This document shows positions 58,787 to 64,000 of a stretch of DNA of 64,000 nucleotides, piece after piece (position 1 is the first letter of the stretch; each line of letters begins with the position of its first letter). This DNA is from Leptospira terpstrae serovar Hualin str. LT 11-33 = ATCC 700639 (GTDB lineage: Bacteria; Spirochaetota; Leptospiria; Leptospirales; Leptospiraceae). The translations under genes were made by a program, and so were the position numbers. The stretch is taken from NCBI RefSeq assembly GCF_000332495.1, contig NZ_AOGW02000010.1, positions 62,001 to 126,000 on the forward strand. The letters run 5' to 3'. The notes under the pieces are model-generated. The model saw only the letters and a program-made list of their open reading frames with translations, ran no database searches and was not told the DNA's origin.

Positions 58787-60700
58787 TTAGAGGTGAATGG
58801 CTTCGCTTGGATTTTCGGGGAGTGACACTGTGAACGTGGAGCCTTTTCCTTCACTGCTCTGGACTGTAATTGTTCCACCTAGAACTTCCACTTGTGATTT
58901 AGTGATAAAAAGTCCAATCCCCCTGGCATCTTCGTTTTTGTGAAAAGTCTTAAACATACCAAAGATTTTGTTACCATGTTTTTCTAAATCAATCCCTAGG
59001 CCATTGTCTTCCACCATAAGTTGAATTTGCCCTGCATCATTTTTAGCAGAAACACGAATGAAGGCTCCCTGTTTTAAACGTACATATTTAATAGCATTGG
59101 ATACCAAGTTTAGTAAGATACTTTCCAAGTAAGCTGGAATGATCCTAAGATTTAGATTTTCTTCAATTTCAATCATTACATCGATGTTTCGGGATTCGAT
59201 GGAACCTTTCAGTATGTTTAAGGTTTTTTGAACTTCTTCTTCGATAGAACAAATCTCCATTGGTTTGTTTAGCATTTGGTTGATAGATATAATATCGTTT
59301 AGATGTGTGATTGTTTCGTTCAGTTTGTCAGCTGATGCATGTAACATATTCACAATATTCTTTCTTTCTTCTTCGGAAGGATTTTCTTCCAGTAGAGAAA
59401 TGAGAGAGGTAAAGTTGGACGAGTGTTGGCGGATATTGTGAGAGACAATATAGGCAAAGTTTTGTAAACGAGTGTTTTGAATTCCAGTAAAATGAAGCAT
59501 CCGGTTTGTATTTTCTAAAGCTTCTATTTCTTCGGTGATATCAAATCGAATGGATAAAAAGGATTCGATTTTATCATTGGAATCATATAGAGGATGGATA
59601 TACGTTTGTAACCAGAAAAAATTTCCTTGTTTGGATTGGTTGCGAATGATTCCTTCCCAAGGTTGGCCAGATAGAATATCCTTCCACATTTTTTGCCAAA
59701 ATTCTTTTGGATGGAATTTGGAATTTAATTTTCTGTGATCTGAACCCAATAATTCTTTTTCTGAATAACCTGAAATTTTGATAAACTTATGATTGGCTCT
59801 TTGAATTACGCCTTTTGTATCGGTAACACTAACAATTGCCGACCTTTCAATGGCATCGAGAATTGCCTTTAGCTTCCGATTTTTTAGATCGATTGTATTT
59901 TGTGTATTTTTCAGTTCCGTGATATCTAAAAAACTGGCGGTTGCTCCTTCTAATTTACCATCTGCGTTATAAAGAGGAGTGGCGTTAATACTTAACCATT
60001 TGATTTTTTCTCCATCGGCTATAATCCCATGTTCGCAGTTGTAGACTGTTTGTTCTTTGCCAAGTGCTATGGCCAATGGAAGTTTTTCGGAAGGGAATGG
60101 GGTTCCATCTTCATTGATTTGTCTCCAATCTTTAGAGGCAAAGTATTGATTTTCGATTTTGTTTATTTCGAGTGAAAGAATGTTCGCTGCACTATCATTT
60201 GCATAAATAATTTGTCCTTGTAAGTTTACTACAACGACTCCATTGATCATGGTTTTTAAAACACGATCCAATTTTGATTCCTTTTCACGGAAGTTTTTTT
60301 CAGCAAACGAAAGTTCTGTGATGTCTTCAAACAAAAAATAAAACTGATTGTCTGTAAGAGGTTTGGCTAAGAGGGAGTAGATTTTTTTACTTTCCGATTT
60401 TTTATCTAATAAAATTTCCTCATTCAAATAGATGGGCGAGGGATTCGGTTTTGTTAAATTGGAGAGTATTTTTGATAGTAAATCCTCTTTCTGCAATTGA
60501 GGAAAAAGTTCCTTTAGAGTTTTCGGGATTTTTTTAGTGGAATTTAAATTTAGAAAAAAGTTTGCTAATGGGTTTGCGTAAACCAATTGGCTTTCCAAAG
60601 AATATTCACAGGTAGGCGATTCAAAAATAAAAACTCCAAAAGGGAGACTATCCGCAAACGGAACAAATGATGTAGGACTGGATTGGTTCTGGGGTTTCAT
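58787..60700 (-). CDS. Multi-PAS histidine kinase
   Basis: The 637-residue kinase has no TM segment. It contains PAS-type folds at about residues 10-130, 140-265 and 275-395 (the last one with GYSEKELLGSDHRKLNSKFH, a PAS/PAC pattern), followed by a HisKA helix with His421 in SHNIRQH and an HATPase domain (LVSNAIKYV, DNGLGID, GIGLFITK). The HNIRQ box is typical of the LOV/PAS kinases without a classical His-Glu pair. The signal is unknown and no response regulator is adjacent. It ends 161 bases from the sucC start. Confidence 0.88.
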   Translation of the reverse strand: MKPQNQSSPTSFVPFADSLPFGVFIFESPTCEYSLESQLVYANPLANFFLNLNSTKKIPKTLKELFPQLQKEDLLSKILSNLTKPNPSPIYLNEEILLDKKSESKKIYSLLAKPLTDNQFYFLFEDITELSFAEKNFREKESKLDRVLKTMINGVVVVNLQGQIIYANDSAANILSLEINKIENQYFASKDWRQINEDGTPFPSEKLPLAIALGKEQTVYNCEHGIIADGEKIKWLSINATPLYNADGKLEGATASFLDITELKNTQNTIDLKNRKLKAILDAIERSAIVSVTDTKGVIQRANHKFIKISGYSEKELLGSDHRKLNSKFHPKEFWQKMWKDILSGQPWEGIIRNQSKQGNFFWLQTYIHPLYDSNDKIESFLSIRFDITEEIEALENTNRMLHFTGIQNTRLQNFAYIVSHNIRQHSSNFTSLISLLEENPSEEERKNIVNMLHASADKLNETITHLNDIISINQMLNKPMEICSIEEEVQKTLNILKGSIESRNIDVMIEIEENLNLRIIPAYLESILLNLVSNAIKYVRLKQGAFIRVSAKNDAGQIQLMVEDNGLGIDLEKHGNKIFGMFKTFHKNEDARGIGLFITKSQVEVLGGTITVQSSEGKGSTFTVSLPENPSEAIHL

Positions 60701-60781
60701 CTAATGTTCGTTTGGCAGGTTTGGAAACCTGTGTAAGAACATCAGACGAAAAGAACTTAAAATATATGGGATCTAATTCGC

Positions 60782-62041
60782 TTATAGTTTGTTCCAATAA
60801 GGAGAGAGCCTGAGGGAATTACAAAACTTTCCTATGGAATTAGTAAAAATGAGGTCAAAGCGGTTGGCAGAATGCGGAGCCAGGTAAATCTCCCCGTTAG
60901 GTCCTAGGGCACCTCCCCTGTAAGAACCGGTAGGTTTGGCAAAGAGAGTAGAGATGGTATGGTCTTTTGTGTCTATAGAAATGAAATTAGAATACGAATA
61001 GGGGACAGGATATATTTTTCCATTGGGAGCAAGGACTGCACCGTTAAACATGGTACTCGTTGCTGCGGGAATACTTGATACTGTTACCATTTGGTCTGTT
61101 GCAGTATCTAGATAGAGAAGGTTTGCTGCTGAATAAGGGATTAAGTAGATCCTTCCGTTGGGAGCAAGGATCCCTGAGATATAATCGCCTGTGCCAGAAA
61201 ACGTATAGGGATGAATGGAAACTGAATCGTCTTTTGTATCTAAAATATACATTTTTGTAGCCATTAAAGGAATAAAATATATTTTTCCTTGGGGAGTTAG
61301 AACTGCAGACGAAAAACCTCCTGACGTTGGTGTGGACACAGATCCTATGGTTCCCGTTTTTGTATCGTAGTAACGAATGATCGTTTCCGAACTTGGTACA
61401 AAGTAAATTTTGCCATTGGGAGCATACATTGCGCCATTGTAAGCCGCACTGATCATCGGAATATTTCCTAGTAACGTCTGTTGGTTGTTATTTGTATCCA
61501 ACGAACGGAAGTCATTCGACGTATGAGGTGCGAGATATATCTTTCCAGTCGGACCGAGGGAGCCTCCAATAAATGCAACACTTCCAGGAGCCGTTCCTGC
61601 ATTGGTATAAGTTTTCGAACTAGTGTTAATCGATAGAAACATGGGAGAGTCATACGGTAGGAAGTAAACTGCTCCATTCGGTGCATTGAGGGCACCTTGA
61701 AAGTCAGTCGAACCATTGCCAGTGACAGAACCTACTGTTTCTGGTCTATATTGGAAGAGAGATTCGATACCACTCGATCCTAGTGCAAATTGTGTTTCCA
61801 TCTCCGCCTTCACAGCGGGCCAATTTTCTGCCAAATGTGTTTCTTCGTATTCCAATTGGCATGCAGGTAACTTGGGGAATATTCTATAGCCGCATTGGCT
61901 ACTTTTGTCTTCTAGGATCAGTCGATAGAGAATATTCGGAAGAAAAAGGGAATCATCAGCATCACAAAGGTTTTCAGCTTTAGGTTTGGCACAAGCGAAT
62001 AGAAAGGAAAGGGCAAGAAACTGCAGAAAGATGCGAATCAT
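60782..62041 (-). CDS. Lipoprotein with seven-fold repeat, predicted beta-propeller
   Basis: The 419-residue product has a lipobox LFAC (Cys17). From about residue 115 it has seven repeats of the form GAL-x-PNG-x-IY-x-x-PYS followed by an IDT-type strand (examples: GALNAPNGAVYFLP, GAMYAPNGKIYFVP, GILAPNGRIYLIPYS, GALGPNGEIYLAPHS), each about 42-46 residues. Seven repeats of this length predict a seven-bladed propeller, probably surface-exposed. Function unknown. It lies downstream of the fibronectin/TSP1 gene on the same strand, but separated by a terminator hairpin. Confidence 0.78.
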   Translation of the reverse strand: MIRIFLQFLALSFLFACAKPKAENLCDADDSLFLPNILYRLILEDKSSQCGYRIFPKLPACQLEYEETHLAENWPAVKAEMETQFALGSSGIESLFQYRPETVGSVTGNGSTDFQGALNAPNGAVYFLPYDSPMFLSINTSSKTYTNAGTAPGSVAFIGGSLGPTGKIYLAPHTSNDFRSLDTNNNQQTLLGNIPMISAAYNGAMYAPNGKIYFVPSSETIIRYYDTKTGTIGSVSTPTSGGFSSAVLTPQGKIYFIPLMATKMYILDTKDDSVSIHPYTFSGTGDYISGILAPNGRIYLIPYSAANLLYLDTATDQMVTVSSIPAATSTMFNGAVLAPNGKIYPVPYSYSNFISIDTKDHTISTLFAKPTGSYRGGALGPNGEIYLAPHSANRFDLIFTNSIGKFCNSLRLSPYWNKL

Positions 62042-62128
62042 AATTTGTTTCTGAAAGCATGGTATTGGAACTCTGTTCTATCAAGCAAGTCGGAAAGGAA
62101 AAATTAGGGATTTCGAGGAATCCAAAGA

Positions 62129-62157
62129 TGCTGTAGGCAGAATCACTCCCTACAGCA
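62129..62157. repeat. Inverted repeat between the FnIII and propeller genes
   Basis: TGCTGTAGG (62129-62137) and CCTACAGCA (62149-62157) form a 9-base-pair stem with an 11-base loop. It lies 88 bases upstream of the propeller lipoprotein start, in the region that would be its leader. No uridine run follows on either strand, so it is not a typical terminator. It could be a regulatory hairpin or a processing site. Confidence 0.35.
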
Positions 62158-62180
62158 AACGTACAAAAACTATCCATGGG

Positions 62181-62212
62181 CTCAGCCATTCCTTGGGAAA
62201 GGAACAGCTGAG
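62181..62212 (-). terminator. Terminator-like hairpin after the FnIII/TSP1 gene
   Basis: CTCAGC/GCTGAG arms (62181-62186, 62207-62212) enclose a second perfect stem TTCCTT/AAGGAA around a four-base loop, with a two-base internal bulge on each side. It begins nine bases past the stop of the minus-strand FnIII/TSP1 gene. A T-rich stretch (TTTTTG) follows about nine bases after the stem on that strand, further than in a textbook terminator. Confidence 0.55.
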
Positions 62213-62221
62213 TCTTTGGAA

Positions 62222-64000
62222 TTAATGTTGATCTTCCGAGCAATAGATTCCGACAGATCGGTTGTATTTCAATTCGTGTGTCACACAATAATTTGGTGGT
62301 GGTGGTGGGTTTGTGTCTGAAAAATAGAAGGTCGCACTATTCGTTCCATTCGAAACGGAGTAAGCCGTTGGATTCTGGTTAACGAAAGATCCTCGAAAGA
62401 TGGCTCCGCAAGCCCAACCTTCTCCCCAATAATCTCCCCAAACATGTGCAGTATAAGATCCTGGATAATGATTGGTGGCCATATGCGGCCCCCGAGTATA
62501 CCCAGCCGGACAACTTACTGTAGCACTGGTTCCATTCGCCGCTGGCTCGGAAATGTAACGATTTACCATGCAAGGTCTGACTTGGCAAGAGGCAGTTTCT
62601 ACACCTGTGCCGCCGCATCCCGCTATTGGATCGAGGCAAATCCGAGATCTTGAATGTGTACCAAAACCACAATTTGCACTACAATCACTCCAGGCCGTCC
62701 ATGCTCCCCATCCAGAGGTTCCTGCAAGGGTCGTCACAGTAATTCCTAAATTCGCCTGTCCGCGGTTCCCCACTTCATCCAATCCGACGATACAAACATA
62801 ATAGGTAGTGTTTTGGAATAAACCACCAATCACAGTTGCCACATGAGCATTGGGAACAAAGTTATTAATATTAGGTGAATGTTTCCATGGTGCGTTTTGG
62901 CAATCTGAAACAGTTGTCATAGGAGTTATGGAGATTCCAATTTCATAACGATTGATATTTCCTGTCATTCCATCATCCCCAACATTCAACCATGTCAATT
63001 GGATCTGGTCTTGTGAAATTCCTGTCCCTAGGAACGAAGTGACTTGGGCGGGAGCAATGAGATCAGCTTCATATGCCATAATTTGGACAAAGTCTGTTCC
63101 CATTCTAGGTCCACCATAACAAGTGGAACTGGAGTCAGTGAAAGTCAATTCGAGTGTATACATTCCCGCTACATCTGGAATAAAGGAAGCATTCAATTGG
63201 TTTCCATTCGTAATTTGTGCATTGGTTAAATTAGAAGTTGGTGGTTTTGAGATGAAGTTCCATTGATAAACATAACTTGCAGGGTTTGCGGAACAAACAC
63301 CGGAATCAGGGTCATAGGATTGCGAACCATTGAGTGTCACTGGTGTTGATGCCATTGCGTTCAATTGGTCTGGGCCTGCGTTAACAATAGGTGGTAAGTT
63401 ACCAAGCATTGTAGTCGCAGATACGATTCCATTCCATTTCCCTTTGTTTCCAACTTCATCATATCCTCTTACACAAAAGTAGTACCTTGTATCGGCACTG
63501 AGTTGTGTTACTAGGAAGTTGACATTGGTTCCTACGGTAACTGAACTAATTGAGTTTGTCACTTCATGGCTATTATCGCAATCTAAATCAGTGTTGATCA
63601 CGCTGGCTGATCTTCTAATTTCATATGAGGATGCGTTGCCAGTATTTCCGTCATCACCAACAGCAGTCCAAGAAAGTTGGACCGTTTCATTTGTCATCGC
63701 TGTAGCTGTTAGGGTAGTCACATCGGAAGGTCTAATGGTGTCACTTACCGCGTAGGTTGTTGCCGAAACGTTTGAGGAAACCCATTCATTTCGATTTCCA
63801 TTATGGTCATAGGCACGAATACAATAGTAATATGTTGTATTTGGTGAATGTCCATTGGCATCCCAAATTTCCACCGAACCCGCATTTTTCGGAGTTAAGG
63901 TATGAAAGATCGTACTTGCAGAAGAACATTTTGCATCGGTGTCAATGTTTGCTGCAGACCTTCTTATTTCATAAGCACTTACTTTTCCGTAAGGCCCGTC
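62222..64000 (-). CDS. Secreted FnIII / PKD-like / thrombospondin type 1 protein (3' part)
   Basis: The frame is open to the right edge, so only the C-terminal ~592 residues are visible. In order they contain a partial fibronectin type III domain (YEIRRSAANIDTDAKC), a second FnIII (SYEIRRSASVINTDLDC), a PKD/Ig-like domain (PPIVNAGPDQ, PVTLNGSQSYDPDSGVC, FTDSSSTCYGG), a third FnIII, a thrombospondin type 1 repeat (WGAWTAWSDCSANCGFG, then RSRIC), and a Cys-rich C-terminal domain of unknown type. Such modules mediate adhesion or protein binding. The N-terminus is unseen, but a signal peptide or lipobox is expected. A terminator hairpin follows the stop. Confidence 0.85.
   Translation of the reverse strand, partial: DGPYGKVSAYEIRRSAANIDTDAKCSSASTIFHTLTPKNAGSVEIWDANGHSPNTTYYYCIRAYDHNGNRNEWVSSNVSATTYAVSDTIRPSDVTTLTATAMTNETVQLSWTAVGDDGNTGNASSYEIRRSASVINTDLDCDNSHEVTNSISSVTVGTNVNFLVTQLSADTRYYFCVRGYDEVGNKGKWNGIVSATTMLGNLPPIVNAGPDQLNAMASTPVTLNGSQSYDPDSGVCSANPASYVYQWNFISKPPTSNLTNAQITNGNQLNASFIPDVAGMYTLELTFTDSSSTCYGGPRMGTDFVQIMAYEADLIAPAQVTSFLGTGISQDQIQLTWLNVGDDGMTGNINRYEIGISITPMTTVSDCQNAPWKHSPNINNFVPNAHVATVIGGLFQNTTYYVCIVGLDEVGNRGQANLGITVTTLAGTSGWGAWTAWSDCSANCGFGTHSRSRICLDPIAGCGGTGVETASCQVRPCMVNRYISEPAANGTSATVSCPAGYTRGPHMATNHYPGSYTAHVWGDYWGEGWACGAIFRGSFVNQNPTAYSVSNGTNSATFYFSDTNPPPPPNYCVTHELKYNRSVGIYCSEDQH

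Overview
The window looks like core chromosome of a spirochete of the genus Leptospira, most likely from the saprophytic (L. biflexa-like) clade. The reasons are moderately AT-rich DNA, many lipoproteins and outer-membrane proteins of leptospiral type (OmpL47-like repeats, a LysM-FecR protein, lamin-tail and fibronectin lipoproteins), LpxI used for lipid A synthesis, two-component kinases with long linkers, frequent TTG starts, and the gene order rpsF-ssb-rpsR-rplI-dnaB-aspS. The genus call is inference from gene content, not from a database match. I see no tRNA, rRNA, transposase, phage gene or CRISPR array. Coding density is very high: no gap exceeds about 180 bases, and many neighbours overlap by 1 to 41 bases.

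Layout. 1-6.2 kb: the 5' end of a NifS-like gene and a membrane-anchored unknown protein on the minus strand; then, with overlapping divergent start codons, a plus-strand set of a secreted TPR protein, a LolA-like lipoprotein and a CapA-like protein; then a membrane protein facing them. 6.3-20 kb: a long plus-strand housekeeping run (rpsF, ssb, rpsR, rplI, dnaB, aspS, phoH-like, a PgpH-like HD phosphodiesterase, ybeY, recO, an 84-residue membrane protein, argS, cinA, a propeller-like protein). 20-26 kb, minus strand: gap-pgk-tpiA-secG continuing into a secreted unknown protein, a PAS histidine kinase and a receiver protein whose output is an RsbW-like ATPase. 26.2-28 kb: a GAF histidine kinase with a long insertion.

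28-33.3 kb, minus strand: five coupled membrane genes encoding a multi-TM chemoreceptor, a signal peptidase I homologue lacking both catalytic residues, DUF2157, DUF4401 and a GDYXXLXY protein. 33.4-41.1 kb, plus strand: uvrC, then a coupled trio of a lamin-tail lipoprotein, a predicted outer-membrane barrel and a phospholipase-D/nuclease-family lipoprotein. 41.1-45.2 kb, minus strand: a 61-residue protein, an MFS transporter, an OmpL47-like protein, a LysM-FecR protein and a NUDIX hydrolase. 45.3-51.2 kb, plus strand: a GST-like protein, a UvrD-family helicase, a TPR lipoprotein, an AsmA-like protein and a small lipoprotein.

51.2-64 kb, minus strand: lpxB and lpxI, an FmdB zinc ribbon, an SH3 protein, a TolC-family protein, sucD/sucC, a three-PAS histidine kinase, a lipoprotein predicted to be a seven-bladed propeller, and the 3' part of a large secreted protein with fibronectin type III, PKD-like and thrombospondin type 1 modules.

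The best candidates for undescribed biology are the chemoreceptor/pseudo-signal-peptidase/DUF operon, the lamin-tail/barrel/PLD surface cluster, and the glycolysis operon ending in a two-component system. All three functional readings are inferences from gene order and motifs.
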